Source: Vibrio atlanticus (GTDB lineage Bacteria; Pseudomonadota; Gammaproteobacteria; Enterobacterales; Vibrionaceae). From it: a stretch of DNA of 64,000 nt. The position numbers were made by a program, and so were the translations under genes. The notes below the pieces were generated by a model, which was given only the letters and a program-made list of their open reading frames with translations, did no database searches and had not been told where the DNA came from. Shown in pieces: positions 36,449 to 46,524 of the stretch. Position 1 is the stretch's first letter; every line of letters starts with the position of its first letter. The stretch spans positions 310,001-374,000 of the forward strand of contig NZ_AP025461.1 of assembly GCF_024347315.1 (NCBI RefSeq). Reading direction: 5' to 3'.

Positions 36449-38644
36449 CTAAGCATGCGTATTTCTGTGTTCCGAGTTATGATTTTTGGCAAACAGAACA
36501 AAATCGTCTAGTGGCATTGGTTTTGCGAAATAGAAGCCTTGTACTTCGTGACACCCTGCGCGGCCTAAAAATTCAAGTTGTTCTTTTTCTTCAATGCCTT
36601 CAGCAAGTACATTGAGTGAGAGTTCGGTTGCTAACTTACAAATCATGCTCAAGATAGCTTGGTCATCGGTGTTGTTAAGTAAGTCCTTTACAAACTCTCG
36701 ATCTATTTTCAGTCGATCGATAGGGAGTAGCTTCAAATAGCTAAGAGATGAATAACCAGTACCGAAATCATCTAACGCTATTTCAATGTTTAACTTCTTT
36801 AAGTCATTCAATACAGCCACGACCTTCGACACATCACCCAACATGGCACTTTCTGTTACTTCTAATTCCAGTAAACTCGGAGAAAGGCCAGTTTTTTCTA
36901 AGGTTAGTTGCGTCAGATCTAAAATGTTCTGTTCCGAAAACTGAATGCTCGAAATATTAACGGCAACCTTTACACCAGCAAGCGCTTTATGATTCTGCCA
37001 CTGTTGGCAATCAGTGGTAGCTTGTTCGAAAATATGAGCCCCCATTGGAATGATTAAATGGGATTGCTCTGCCAGTTCTATAAAAAGGTCAGGCCTTACG
37101 AGGTCTCCATTTGGCTTTTTCCAACGCATGAGCGCTTCGGCACCAATGATACGATTGGTCTTTAAGCAAAATTGAGGTTGGTAATAAGGAATAAATTCTC
37201 TGTTTTCAATCGCATTGTTTATCTCTTTGATTAACGTTATACGTCGCAACGCAGCATTTGACAGTTCAGGTTGATGCTTAACCGTAATGTCATCGCCTTT
37301 TTCCTTGGATACATATAGAGCGATGTTCGCTTGAATGAGCATTTCAGAACTGCTTTGTGCGCCATTTGAACTGCAGGTTGCACCAAGGTTAGCCACTAGT
37401 TTTATCTTGTTCTCATCAATGATAATTTCATTTGAAACCACATCAATCAACATAGCAAAAAAAGCATCCGAACCTTGATCGCCATTGTGTTCTTTCGCAG
37501 GCACTGCGATACAGAACTTATTTTCATCCAATCGAGCTAAATTAAAATCAACCATGGTTGTGCATGCGGATAAGCGGTTGGCTAGGTGAAGCAAGATTGT
37601 GTCCCCGGCTTTATAGCCGAGTGTATTGTTGATATCTCTAAAACGTTTAATATCAATGATTAACACGGTGATGCGTTCATTTTTTTCTTTGTGTTTATTG
37701 AGCAACTCATCAAGCGATCGCAAAAACCCAAGACGGTTCGGCAACTTAGTGAGCGAATCATAGTAAGCCAGTGTTTCGATTTCTTTTGTTAATGCTCTGC
37801 GTTGCTGCTCTTTATCATAAAGGCTAGAAAAAGCACTTTGTAGTTCCGTTATCTCGTAATATTTTGCTGGTGGTAAAGACGCACTTTCTTCTTTGCCTTG
37901 TGCCAATAAACTAAGAGAGCGAGTGATGTTTTTTAACGGAGTCGATACTCGACGAGCGATGGCAAAGTTAATAAACATCACCGTCATAAAGCTGATTATG
38001 CTAATAGACATCAAAGATTGATTGATCATCTTTCCATATGTTAGCCATTCATCTACAACTGTATTTACCTCGAGAATCCCTCGTACATCGTTGAGTTCCC
38101 AATCGTGTTTAGGCGAGTCGGGGTGGCTATTGTGGCAGTTTACACAAGTTTGGTCATTGAGGCGGTCTGCCCGAGCGACGCGTACTCGGGTTCTGTCTTG
38201 CTCTTGTACAAACTCGACGTAGAACTCATCTGGTTTCTTGTTAATCGCGACCCACGCCCGTTGTTGAAATTCGTCAAAAAGCCTACCTTGACGGTTTTTA
38301 AAAGGATAAGGGCTGGTAAACGAGGTCGTGATGGTGAGATCTTTATCAGATTTATCAAGCATTTCGATTAAGAAGGTAGCAGGAACCGGAATAGTGTTCT
38401 CTAAGGATTGGTGCTGGGCTGTTGCCACGAGTTCTTTACTATCAACAACTTTCTGTACGACATTTGATGAGTAATAGTTACGAATACTATGAAATGTAGT
38501 CACGTAGTTCTTTGCATTTTCAACCGACACTTTTTGGACGAAATCTTCAAGGATAACGGTCGATATTAAAGAGAATAGTAAAATACAAGCAAGTGCTATT
38601 CCTATGATTGGATAAATAATGGTCCAAGATAGTGAACGCTTCAT
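36449..38644 (-). CDS. Membrane c-di-GMP phosphodiesterase with heme-binding Tll0287-like sensor
   Basis: The 731-residue protein has a helix at about 8-32, a periplasmic Tll0287-like/DUF3365 domain (about 35-205) containing a c-type heme site CVNCH (167-171), a second helix (208-230), HAMP, then GGDEF (about 290-455) and EAL (about 470-715). The GGDEF motif is RLDENKF, so cyclase activity is lost. The EAL side is intact: EALMRW, ELEVTES, DDFGTGYSSL, KIDREF and LAEGIEE, so it should hydrolyse c-di-GMP. A covalent heme in the periplasm suggests redox or gas sensing tied to the breakdown of c-di-GMP, the same messenger that LapD reads. Confidence 0.9.
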   Translation of the reverse strand: MKRSLSWTIIYPIIGIALACILLFSLISTVILEDFVQKVSVENAKNYVTTFHSIRNYYSSNVVQKVVDSKELVATAQHQSLENTIPVPATFLIEMLDKSDKDLTITTSFTSPYPFKNRQGRLFDEFQQRAWVAINKKPDEFYVEFVQEQDRTRVRVARADRLNDQTCVNCHNSHPDSPKHDWELNDVRGILEVNTVVDEWLTYGKMINQSLMSISIISFMTVMFINFAIARRVSTPLKNITRSLSLLAQGKEESASLPPAKYYEITELQSAFSSLYDKEQQRRALTKEIETLAYYDSLTKLPNRLGFLRSLDELLNKHKEKNERITVLIIDIKRFRDINNTLGYKAGDTILLHLANRLSACTTMVDFNLARLDENKFCIAVPAKEHNGDQGSDAFFAMLIDVVSNEIIIDENKIKLVANLGATCSSNGAQSSSEMLIQANIALYVSKEKGDDITVKHQPELSNAALRRITLIKEINNAIENREFIPYYQPQFCLKTNRIIGAEALMRWKKPNGDLVRPDLFIELAEQSHLIIPMGAHIFEQATTDCQQWQNHKALAGVKVAVNISSIQFSEQNILDLTQLTLEKTGLSPSLLELEVTESAMLGDVSKVVAVLNDLKKLNIEIALDDFGTGYSSLSYLKLLPIDRLKIDREFVKDLLNNTDDQAILSMICKLATELSLNVLAEGIEEKEQLEFLGRAGCHEVQGFYFAKPMPLDDFVLFAKNHNSEHRNTHA

Positions 38645-38922
38645 TGTCTACCTTTATTGATATTTTTAATTGCCTGACACTACTGAAGTGGCTTTCCATG
38701 TGGCTTGTTGATGATTTGTTAGCATTATATATAATTTTAGAGTTGCTGAATGTAAGCTCGTGTAACTGGTCTTATGAGTTGGTTTGCACTCTGGAGTGAG
38801 TGTTTTTAGCAAGGAAGGGGGGCGAGGATGTAGATGAAATACATTCCATTACATAGTTACGACAGATAATTTGATGGTTAACCAATAGAATTTCTCCAAT
38901 CAAAATTTTGGGGAATAACGGT

Positions 38923-40035
38923 ATGAAGTACTATCGAAATACGTGGCTAGCGTTACCTTTGGCTCTCTTGGCTGGCTGTAATTCAAGTTCAAACACGGGA
39001 CAATCAACCACCATTTCGCAAAAGGAACCGAAGGCTGACTACGTATTTTCTTCAGCTAAACTTGGTGAATTGTATAAAGAGAGGCAAGAGCTCCAAGAAG
39101 AGGCTATGAAGCTCTCTTACGATGGTATTTTGTATGAAAAAATTCAGTTTGCTGAAGACATTAGTGATAAGCAAAAAGTGATTAGGCTTTTGGATGGCTT
39201 AGGCCAAAGTGTTGATCTGTACTTTCCTGAAGCTGGGTTTGATAGTTGTGGTATTTATACAGAGAGCAAGGGCTTGGATCTATTTGATTGTGATGCAGCA
39301 CAACGCTTTACTTCAAATGATACAACGTCAATAAAAGCAATGACGAAGGATAAAAAAGTCTCCGTTAAGCTTGAATACCAAAACGAGTTGTCGCAATACG
39401 TAACGAGCCTAGGTTCGACGATTCTAAGTAAATCCAAAAATGGTAATAAAGTCACCATTACCACATCGTTTGCCTTCAACGCTTTTTACCGCGATGTGCT
39501 TAACGAGACTGGCGCTGTTGAACGCATTACTTCCACTCTAGGCGCATCAACCTATTCTCAGCTTTTTGATATCGTGAAGTTATACCGAGGCAGTGAGATG
39601 ACGTTGAAGTTCACCAACCATATTGGCGGTAGTGCTGATGACGAAATCAACATGTACACCGGGCGTATGATCAATAACAACAAGATGACGACGGTTGTGA
39701 CTCCAACGGGTTCGGTTTTTTCGGGTGGTACGGATCTATTTGCTGCTGGCAACCCACGCATATTGCAACGCGCTGATACTACCAAGGTCATTGAACTGAA
39801 TAAACAGGTGGGTGTGCATAGTTGGGCTGAAGGGGATAAAACGGCCAAAACGGCCAAAGAATTCCCATACACCGACGTGGGTCATCGTAGACAAGCGACC
39901 TATTTTCAAAAGGTGATGGGAGATAAAGGGATCGATTTCTATATCTTCACTTTAGATTCTGCACCTGCTGCTGGTGAGCACTGGATGACCAAAGCAGACT
40001 CAGATAAGTACGGTTTCATTACAAGTATTGAGTAG
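38923..40035 (+). CDS. Lipoprotein of unknown function, possible degenerate ClpP-like fold
   Basis: The 370-residue protein has a lipoprotein signal with lipobox LLAGC (Cys near 19). The middle contains MTLKFTNHIGGSADDEINMY, similar to the GGS turn and following helix of ClpP/crotonase-type proteins, then TPTGSVFSGGTDLFAAGNPRIL and VGVHSWAEG, and a C-terminal FYIFTLDSAPAAGEHWMT. This order recalls predicted periplasmic proteins of the COG3904 kind. The usual catalytic serine context is not clear, so enzyme activity is doubtful. The ATG at 38923 has GGGG upstream and gives a clean signal; a TTG at 38908 adds five residues. No operon partner. Confidence 0.65.
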   Translation: MKYYRNTWLALPLALLAGCNSSSNTGQSTTISQKEPKADYVFSSAKLGELYKERQELQEEAMKLSYDGILYEKIQFAEDISDKQKVIRLLDGLGQSVDLYFPEAGFDSCGIYTESKGLDLFDCDAAQRFTSNDTTSIKAMTKDKKVSVKLEYQNELSQYVTSLGSTILSKSKNGNKVTITTSFAFNAFYRDVLNETGAVERITSTLGASTYSQLFDIVKLYRGSEMTLKFTNHIGGSADDEINMYTGRMINNNKMTTVVTPTGSVFSGGTDLFAAGNPRILQRADTTKVIELNKQVGVHSWAEGDKTAKTAKEFPYTDVGHRRQATYFQKVMGDKGIDFYIFTLDSAPAAGEHWMTKADSDKYGFITSIE

Positions 40036-40459
40036 TCAAAGAAAGTAGCAATAACGACTTCGTAAAGGTTGGTGATGGCTCTGTCATTATCGGCCTTTTT
40101 TGTTCATGTCTTGATTCGTTACTTTGTTGAGTGCAGATTTCCTAGTCTTAAATTTCAGTATTAAGACTCATTGATACCACCTTTCAACTTCCCCCAAAAA
40201 AGTGTCTACACGTATTCCTACTGATTTATGTTTTGCTCTTCCTAAGCAAAACTTTTGACCCGTAACCATCACACCTCAAATCTTTAATGATTTTATTTAG
40301 TGGTCTAAATGATATTTAATGCATTGTTTTAAAATGACTTATTTGATTTTGAATGGCGTATTGTTACGAGTTTGTTTTAAATAATCATTTGAACCCTAAT
40401 TAAATTTCTGTCATTTTATATTTAACTGAACGTTCAATGAAAAATAAAAGGACTAAGAA
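40036..40459. other. bet operon promoter region
   Basis: AT-rich 424-bp region between the lipoprotein gene and betI. Besides the BetI-like palindrome at 40427 no gene is seen. In other vibrios this kind of region binds BetI, CosR and LuxR-type quorum regulators; individual sites for the latter were not assigned here. Confidence 0.5.
40427..40436. promoter_or_regulatory. BetI-type operator
   Basis: Perfect palindrome TGAACGTTCA (within aactgaacgttcaatg) 23 nt before the betI start. BetI repressors bind sites of this type, and choline relieves repression, so this is probably the autoregulatory operator. Confidence 0.7.
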
Positions 40460-41065
40460 ATGCCCAAGGTAGGGATGCCTGATATACGCAAACCACAGCT
40501 CGTCCAAGCTACGATGACCGTGATTGATCTAGTGGGTTTACATGCCGCGAGTATTGCGTTGATCAGCAAAGAAGCGGGAGTCTCCACTGGTATTATTAAT
40601 CATTATTTTGGTGGAAAGCATGGGCTGCTCGAAGAGACCATGCGAGAAATACTGCGCCAACTTTCGAATACCGTAACAACAGAATTAAAAGCGCTCCCTG
40701 CTGATGCTCACCAGCAAAGGATTAACGCTATCATCAACGGTAATTTCGAAGGCTATCAAGCGGAAAATAAAGTGTCGAAAACATGGCTCGCATTCTGGTC
40801 TTATTCGATGCATGACGCTCAACTCAAGCGCCTTCAGCGCGTGAATGAAAAGCGTTTGATTTCTCACTTACTTATTGAATTAAAATCGATTTTTCAACCT
40901 GATCAAGCGGAATTGATCGCACACGGCATCGCATCATTAATTGATGGCATCTGGCTGAGAGGGACGCTCAATCCTGAAGGCATTAACGCCGACAAAGCTC
41001 GTGCAATCATCAATGACTACTTAGACAAGCAGCTTACGTTTTACTCGTGTCAGCGCGATCAATGA
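40460..41065 (+). CDS. betI: Choline-responsive TetR-family repressor
   Basis: The 201-residue protein starts [19 protein letters not shown], the hallmark N-terminus of BetI, with a TetR helix-turn-helix (about 25-65: [30 protein letters not shown] is this segment's extent) and a ligand domain behind it with [11 protein letters not shown] and LIDGIWLRG. It represses the bet genes until choline is present. It leads the operon betI-betB-betA-choXWV, and a palindromic operator lies just upstream. Confidence 0.96.
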   Translation: MPKVGMPDIRKPQLVQATMTVIDLVGLHAASIALISKEAGVSTGIINHYFGGKHGLLEETMREILRQLSNTVTTELKALPADAHQQRINAIINGNFEGYQAENKVSKTWLAFWSYSMHDAQLKRLQRVNEKRLISHLLIELKSIFQPDQAELIAHGIASLIDGIWLRGTLNPEGINADKARAIINDYLDKQLTFYSCQRDQ

Positions 41066-41178
41066 GTCATCAAAAATTCTAGTGAGTGAGCTCAAAAGGC
41101 TCGCTCTCAACAACGATATGCATTCACAAATACATAGACCGATAGAGTCTAACAACAATAATTAAGTCAGAAGATCAA

Positions 41179-42639
41179 ATGGAAATGAACTCGTTATACA
41201 TCGATGGTAAAGCGGTTGACGCTACCTCAGGCGAAACTTTCGTCAGCATTAACCCTGCAAACGGCGAACCTATCGCAACGCTTGGCCAAGCTTCTTCAGC
41301 TGACGTTGAAAATGCGATTGAATCGGCGAAGCGCGGATTTGCGGTATGGTCAGCAATGACAGCCGTAGAACGCAGCCGCATTCTTTTAAAGGCGGTAGAG
41401 ATACTTAGAGCTCGAAATAATGACCTTGCGAACCTTGAGGTTGTCGACACGGGCAAGCCGTTACAAGAAGCGATCGAAGTCGATGTGGCTTCTGGCGCCG
41501 ACGTTATTGAGTATTTCGCAGGGCTAGCACCTACGCTGCAAGGTGATCAACAACCTCTTAGTGACACTCAATTTTTCTACACACGCCGCGAACCGCTAGG
41601 TATTTGTGCGGGCATTGGCGCGTGGAATTACCCTATCCAAATCGCAATGTGGAAATCGGCTCCAGCACTTGCTGCGGGTAACGCGATGATCTTCAAGCCT
41701 TCGGAAGAAACGCCGCTAACGGCAATTAAACTTGCTGAGATTTTCACAGAAGCTGGCCTTCCTGATGGCGTATTCAACGTAGTTCAAGGTGACTACCGAG
41801 TGGGTCAAATGCTAACGGCTCACCCTGACATCGCTAAAGTGTCTTTCACAGGAGAAACCGGTACGGGCAAAGCGGTAATGTCAGACAGTGCTAAAACACT
41901 CAAGTCTGTAACGATGGAGCTCGGCGGTAAATCACCAATGATCATCTTTGATGATGCGAAATTGGACGATGCGGTGTCGGCTTCAATGGTCGCTAATTTC
42001 TACACCCAAGGCGAAGTGTGTACTAACGGTACTCGTGTTTATGTACACGAAAACATCTACGACGCCTTTATCGACCAACTTAAAACACGTACTGAGAAGC
42101 TGATCATTGGTAACCCAATGGACATGGAGACTCAGATCGGCGCGTTGATTTCTAAAGAACACCTTTCAAAAGTCCTTGAAGCAATTGAGCTGGCTAAACA
42201 GTCTGGCGCTACCTTGCTGACTGGTGGTTATCAAGTGACGGACAACGGCTTAGCAAACGGCAACTTTGTTATTCCTACGGTATTCACCGATTGCCATGAC
42301 GACATGCCTCACGTTCAGCAAGAAATTTTCGGCCCTGTTATGTCGGTGTTGAAGTTCACTGATGAAGACGATGTGATTCGTCGCGCTAATGACACCAAAT
42401 ATGGTCTTGCGGCTGGTGTGTTCACGCAAAACCTTTCTCGTGCTCACCGTGTTATTCATCAAATGCAGGCGGGTATTTGTTGGGTTAATACATGGGGTGA
42501 CTCACCTGCAGAAATGCCTGTTGGTGGCTACAAACTTTCAGGGGTTGGCCGCGAAAACGGGCCAGAAACTCTACTCCACTATACGCAGACTAAGAGCATT
42601 CTTATTGAACTTGGCGACTACGCCAGCCCTTATGCCTAA
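41179..42639 (+). CDS. betB: Betaine-aldehyde dehydrogenase
   Basis: The 486-residue NAD(P)-dependent dehydrogenase shows [11 protein letters not shown] at the N-terminus, [33 protein letters not shown], the Glu of TMELGGKSP and catalytic Cys in [13 protein letters not shown], all typical of BetB. It oxidises betaine aldehyde to glycine betaine, the last step of osmoprotectant production from choline. It is second in the operon. Confidence 0.97.
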   Translation: MEMNSLYIDGKAVDATSGETFVSINPANGEPIATLGQASSADVENAIESAKRGFAVWSAMTAVERSRILLKAVEILRARNNDLANLEVVDTGKPLQEAIEVDVASGADVIEYFAGLAPTLQGDQQPLSDTQFFYTRREPLGICAGIGAWNYPIQIAMWKSAPALAAGNAMIFKPSEETPLTAIKLAEIFTEAGLPDGVFNVVQGDYRVGQMLTAHPDIAKVSFTGETGTGKAVMSDSAKTLKSVTMELGGKSPMIIFDDAKLDDAVSASMVANFYTQGEVCTNGTRVYVHENIYDAFIDQLKTRTEKLIIGNPMDMETQIGALISKEHLSKVLEAIELAKQSGATLLTGGYQVTDNGLANGNFVIPTVFTDCHDDMPHVQQEIFGPVMSVLKFTDEDDVIRRANDTKYGLAAGVFTQNLSRAHRVIHQMQAGICWVNTWGDSPAEMPVGGYKLSGVGRENGPETLLHYTQTKSILIELGDYASPYA

Positions 42640-42711
42640 CGCGTAACACTCAATTTTATGGGTTAGCTTAACAGAACTAACCCTACTGACTCATCTCAGG
42701 GAAATCAAAAC

Positions 42712-44439
42712 ATGGAACAACGCTACGATTATATTATCGTCGGCGCGGGTTCGGCCGGCTGTGTGTTAGCGGATAGGCTAACGGAAAGCGGTGAACATAG
42801 CGTTTTATTATTGGAAGCGGGTGGTACGGATAAGAGTATTTTTATCCAAATGCCTACTGCGCTTTCTTACCCGATGAATACTGAAAAGTACGCTTGGCAA
42901 TTCGAAACTCAACAAGAACCGGGCCTTGATGGACGTGAACTGCATTGCCCACGTGGCAAGGTGTTGGGTGGCAGCTCATCGATCAATGGCATGGTTTACG
43001 TTCGTGGTCACGCTTGTGATTTTGACCAATGGGAAGAAGAGGGCGCAGCCGGTTGGAATTACCAAGCTTGCTTGCCTTACTTCCGCCGTGCTGAATCATG
43101 GAATAAAGGTGGTGACGAATATCGTGGCGACAGTGGCCCCGTCGGCACTTGTAACGGTAACGATATGGCGCTTAACCCCCTTTACCAAGCATTCATTGAT
43201 GCAGGTAAAGACGCAGGTTACCCAGAAACACAAGATTACAACGGCTACCAGCAAGAAGGCTTCGGCACCATGCACATGACGGTAGACAAGGGTGTTAGAG
43301 CCTCAACCTCTAACGCTTATCTACGTCGTGCATTGAAGCGTTCAAACCTTACCTTGAAAAAAGGCATCGTGGCACGTCGTTTCTTACTTGAAGCACTCGT
43401 CGCAAAAGACCAGTCATCAGAAGGTCAATCAGGCTTGAAAGCGGTTGGTGTCGAGTTTGAAAAGTCAGGCAATACCCAAGTGGCTGTAGCGAACAAAGAA
43501 GTGATCTCTTCTGCGGGATCTATTGGCTCGGTTCAACTGCTGCAACTTTCTGGTATCGGCCCGAAAGCGGTACTTGAGAAGGCGGGTGTTGAGCTTAAAC
43601 ACGAACTCAGTGGCGTCGGTGAAAACCTACAAGACCACTTGGAAGTGTACTTCCAATATCACTGTAACGAACCCATCACGCTCAACAGCAAGCTTGGTTT
43701 AGTAAACAAAGGCATGATTGGCGCAGAATGGATTCTGACTCGCAAAGGTTTGGGGGCCACTAATCACTTTGAATCGTGCGCGTTCATTCGTTCTCGCAAA
43801 GGCTTGAAGTGGCCAAATATTCAATACCACTTCCTACCAGCAGCGATGCGTTACGACGGACAAGCGGCCTTTGATGGACACGGCTTCCAAGTTCACGTTG
43901 GGCCTAATAAACCAGAAAGTCGCGGTACGGTAGCGATCACTTCTGCTGACCCGCATGCCAAGCCAGAGATCATTTTCAACTACATCTCGACTGAACAAGA
44001 CCGCCAAGATTGGCGCGATTGTATTCGTCTGACGCGTGAGATTTTGTCGCAACCGGCGATGGATGTTTACCGTGGTGAAGAGATTCAGCCAGGTTTGAGC
44101 GTAACTTCTGATGAAGCGATAGACGAATGGGTTAAGCAGAACGTTGAAAGTGCTTATCACCCTTCTTGTGGCTGCAAAATGGGCGCTGATGATGACCCAA
44201 TGGCGGTACTTGATGAAGAGTGTCGTGTTCGCGGTATTGATAATCTGCGCGTGGTCGACTCCTCTGTTTTTCCTGTTATTCCAAACGGTAATTTGAACGC
44301 ACCGACCATTATGGTTGCTGAGCGTGCCTCGGATCTGATTCTGGGCAAGCCCGTTTTAAAAGAGCAAAACGTTCCGGTATGGATAGCACCGGAATGGGAA
44401 GAAACCCAAAGAATCAATAAGCCAGTAAGAGAAGCGTAA
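42712..44439 (+). CDS. betA: Choline dehydrogenase (GMC family)
   Basis: The 575-residue flavoprotein has the FAD site [17 protein letters not shown], the GMC signature [20 protein letters not shown] (the stretch is near residues 86-105), [17 protein letters not shown], and the C-terminal active-site His in [13 protein letters not shown] with [14 protein letters not shown]. It oxidises choline to betaine aldehyde at the membrane. It follows betB by 72 nt. Confidence 0.97.
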   Translation: MEQRYDYIIVGAGSAGCVLADRLTESGEHSVLLLEAGGTDKSIFIQMPTALSYPMNTEKYAWQFETQQEPGLDGRELHCPRGKVLGGSSSINGMVYVRGHACDFDQWEEEGAAGWNYQACLPYFRRAESWNKGGDEYRGDSGPVGTCNGNDMALNPLYQAFIDAGKDAGYPETQDYNGYQQEGFGTMHMTVDKGVRASTSNAYLRRALKRSNLTLKKGIVARRFLLEALVAKDQSSEGQSGLKAVGVEFEKSGNTQVAVANKEVISSAGSIGSVQLLQLSGIGPKAVLEKAGVELKHELSGVGENLQDHLEVYFQYHCNEPITLNSKLGLVNKGMIGAEWILTRKGLGATNHFESCAFIRSRKGLKWPNIQYHFLPAAMRYDGQAAFDGHGFQVHVGPNKPESRGTVAITSADPHAKPEIIFNYISTEQDRQDWRDCIRLTREILSQPAMDVYRGEEIQPGLSVTSDEAIDEWVKQNVESAYHPSCGCKMGADDDPMAVLDEECRVRGIDNLRVVDSSVFPVIPNGNLNAPTIMVAERASDLILGKPVLKEQNVPVWIAPEWEETQRINKPVREA

Positions 44440-44596
44440 GCGTCTGTTATTGGCTAAAAAATAGCAAAAGCAGCAAAGAATTAGAACAACAAGTAACAAG
44501 CAAAAAATAACAAAACTAATTAGTTAAAAGTCAGAAGAACTGCTCTCTATCGGTGTTGATATCGAGCAGCAAAAGGAAAGATCAAAAGGAACCATT

Positions 44597-45568
44597 ATGA
44601 CGACTCTAAATATTCAGAACGTGGCGACAAAAACGTTAACAACACTCGCTATCAGCTCATTTGCATTTGCGGCGAACGCTTCTGTTGAGCCACAGCAATG
44701 TGAAAACGTGCGCTTTGCTGATGTCGGTTGGACAGACATCACCGCAACAACGGCAGTCACTTCTGAGCTACTGAAAGGCCTTGGCTACAAAACCAAAACA
44801 GACCTGCTTTCAGTACCCGTAACTTACTCTTCTATGGCCAATGGCGACATTGATGTATTCCTAGGTAACTGGATGCCAACCATGGAAGGCGATATTGCTA
44901 AATATCGTGAAGCGGGCACCGTTGAAACCGTTCGTGCCAACCTTGAAGGTGCGAAATACACGCTCGCTGTACCTAAGTATGTATACGACGCAGGTGTGAA
45001 AAGTTTCGCAGACCTAGCAACACATGCCGACAAATTTAAAGACCGCATTTACGGCATTGAACCTGGGAACGATGGTAACCGCCTAATCCAGTCGATGATC
45101 GACTCTGACGCATTTGGTCTAAAAGATTTCAGCTTAGTTGAATCAAGTGAAGCGGGCATGGTATCGCAAGTATCTCGCGCTGCTCGTCGTAGCCAGTGGA
45201 TTGTTTACCTTGGTTGGGCTCCGCACCCAATGAACAGCAATGTTGAGATGGAATATCTATCAGGTGGTGACGACTTCTTCGGCCCTAACTACGGCGGCGC
45301 GAATGTTTACACCAACGTTCGTTCAAACTACCTGTCTGAGTGTGCAAACGTCGGTCAACTTCTACAAAACCTAGAATTCACTCTTGAGATGGAAAACCAG
45401 TTGATGGAAGAGATTCTTAACCAAAAAGTGAAGCCAGAGAAAGCGGCTCAACAATGGTTGAACAATAACCCTCAACAAGTTGAAGCTTGGTTGGACAACG
45501 TAAAAACGCATAAAGGTGAATCAGCGACTCGAGCGGTTACTGAATACCTAAAACAAGTTAAAGCTTAG
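44597..45568 (+). CDS. choX: Choline ABC transporter, periplasmic binding protein
   Basis: The 323-residue protein has a signal peptide cut near ANA-SVEP and an OpuAC-type binding domain with CENVRFADVGWTDI, VFLGNWMPTM (aromatic choline box), YGIEPGNDGNR and VYLGWAPHPMN. This fits ChoX/ProX-type choline or betaine binding proteins. Its place right behind betBA points to choline as the substrate, feeding BetA. Confidence 0.93.
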   Translation: MTTLNIQNVATKTLTTLAISSFAFAANASVEPQQCENVRFADVGWTDITATTAVTSELLKGLGYKTKTDLLSVPVTYSSMANGDIDVFLGNWMPTMEGDIAKYREAGTVETVRANLEGAKYTLAVPKYVYDAGVKSFADLATHADKFKDRIYGIEPGNDGNRLIQSMIDSDAFGLKDFSLVESSEAGMVSQVSRAARRSQWIVYLGWAPHPMNSNVEMEYLSGGDDFFGPNYGGANVYTNVRSNYLSECANVGQLLQNLEFTLEMENQLMEEILNQKVKPEKAAQQWLNNNPQQVEAWLDNVKTHKGESATRAVTEYLKQVKA

Positions 45569-45618
45569 TTTTACCTACCTACCTATCGATCTATTTATCA
45601 AAGCTCTATAAATAAAAA

Positions 45619-45660
45619 GGTGGGCTGACCAATTTATCGATTGGTTTGAAGTAGCCCACC
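45619..45660 (+). promoter_or_regulatory. Hairpin between choX and choW
   Basis: Outer arms GGTGGGCT and AGCCCACC with an inner CCAAT/ATTGG stem. It lacks a strong T run (ataataaaa follows), so it may protect the choX message or lower expression of choWV relative to the binding protein, as is common in ABC operons. Confidence 0.6.
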
Positions 45661-45679
45661 CATAATAAAAGGCAATATT

Positions 45680-46522
45680 GTGAATTTTATTACGGAAAAC
45701 AAAATCCCTGTTGGTCAATGGATGGAAGCAGGTGTTGATTGGCTAACAATCAATGCAGCAGGATTCTTTGACGCTATTTCGATTTTTCTAGAAACCGTCA
45801 TTATGTTTTTAGTCGATGTATTTAAGTGGATGCCACCGGCTTTACCAATCGTGATGACCGCGGCGATTGCATGGTATTTACACCGTAAACCCTCGCTTGT
45901 GATTTTCGTGGTTGCAGCTTTGCTGACTATTTTAAACCTTGGCTACTGGCAAGAAATGCTGGAAACCTTTGTCCTCGTGTTTGCAGCGACAACGATTTCC
46001 GTATTAATTGGCGTTCCAGTTGGCATTATGGCCGCGCATCGCCCTTGGTTGTATACGGTGCTTAGACCCATTCTTGATTTAATGCAGACGGTTCCAACGT
46101 TTGTGTATCTGATTCCGACTTTGGTTTTATTCGGCTTGGGCATCGTTCCTGGCTTAATCTCGACCATTATATTCGCCATTGCCGCGCCAATTCGTTTGAC
46201 CTATTTAGGCGTCACCAAAGTGCCTGAAGAGTTGATTGAAGCGGGTAAAGCGTTTGGTGCGAGCCGCATGAAACTGCTGATGAAGGTCGAATTACCAGCT
46301 GCTTTACCAAGCATTATGGCGGGTGTCACCCAATGTATTATGTTGTCGCTTTCGATGGTGGTTATCGCCGCTCTTGTCGGTGCTGACGGACTTGGTAAAC
46401 CTGTTGTTCGCGCATTGAACACAGTGAACATCTCACAAGGTTTTGAAGCCGGGCTGGCGATTGTATTAGTCGCTATCATTCTTGATCGCTTGTGCAAAAC
46501 ACCCAATCAGAAGGAGGCTTAA
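45680..46522 (+). CDS. choW: Choline ABC transporter, permease
   Basis: The 280-residue membrane protein belongs to the ProW/OpuAB family; several helices surround the permease motif with EAGKAFGASRMKLLMKVELPAA (within about residues 190-212) and the pore region QTVPTFVYLIPTLVLFG. It starts with GTG (position 45680) after an AAAAGGCA site. Two nt separate its stop from the ATPase start, so the two are coupled. Confidence 0.94.
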   Translation: MNFITENKIPVGQWMEAGVDWLTINAAGFFDAISIFLETVIMFLVDVFKWMPPALPIVMTAAIAWYLHRKPSLVIFVVAALLTILNLGYWQEMLETFVLVFAATTISVLIGVPVGIMAAHRPWLYTVLRPILDLMQTVPTFVYLIPTLVLFGLGIVPGLISTIIFAIAAPIRLTYLGVTKVPEELIEAGKAFGASRMKLLMKVELPAALPSIMAGVTQCIMLSLSMVVIAALVGADGLGKPVVRALNTVNISQGFEAGLAIVLVAIILDRLCKTPNQKEA

Positions 46523-46524
46523 TC

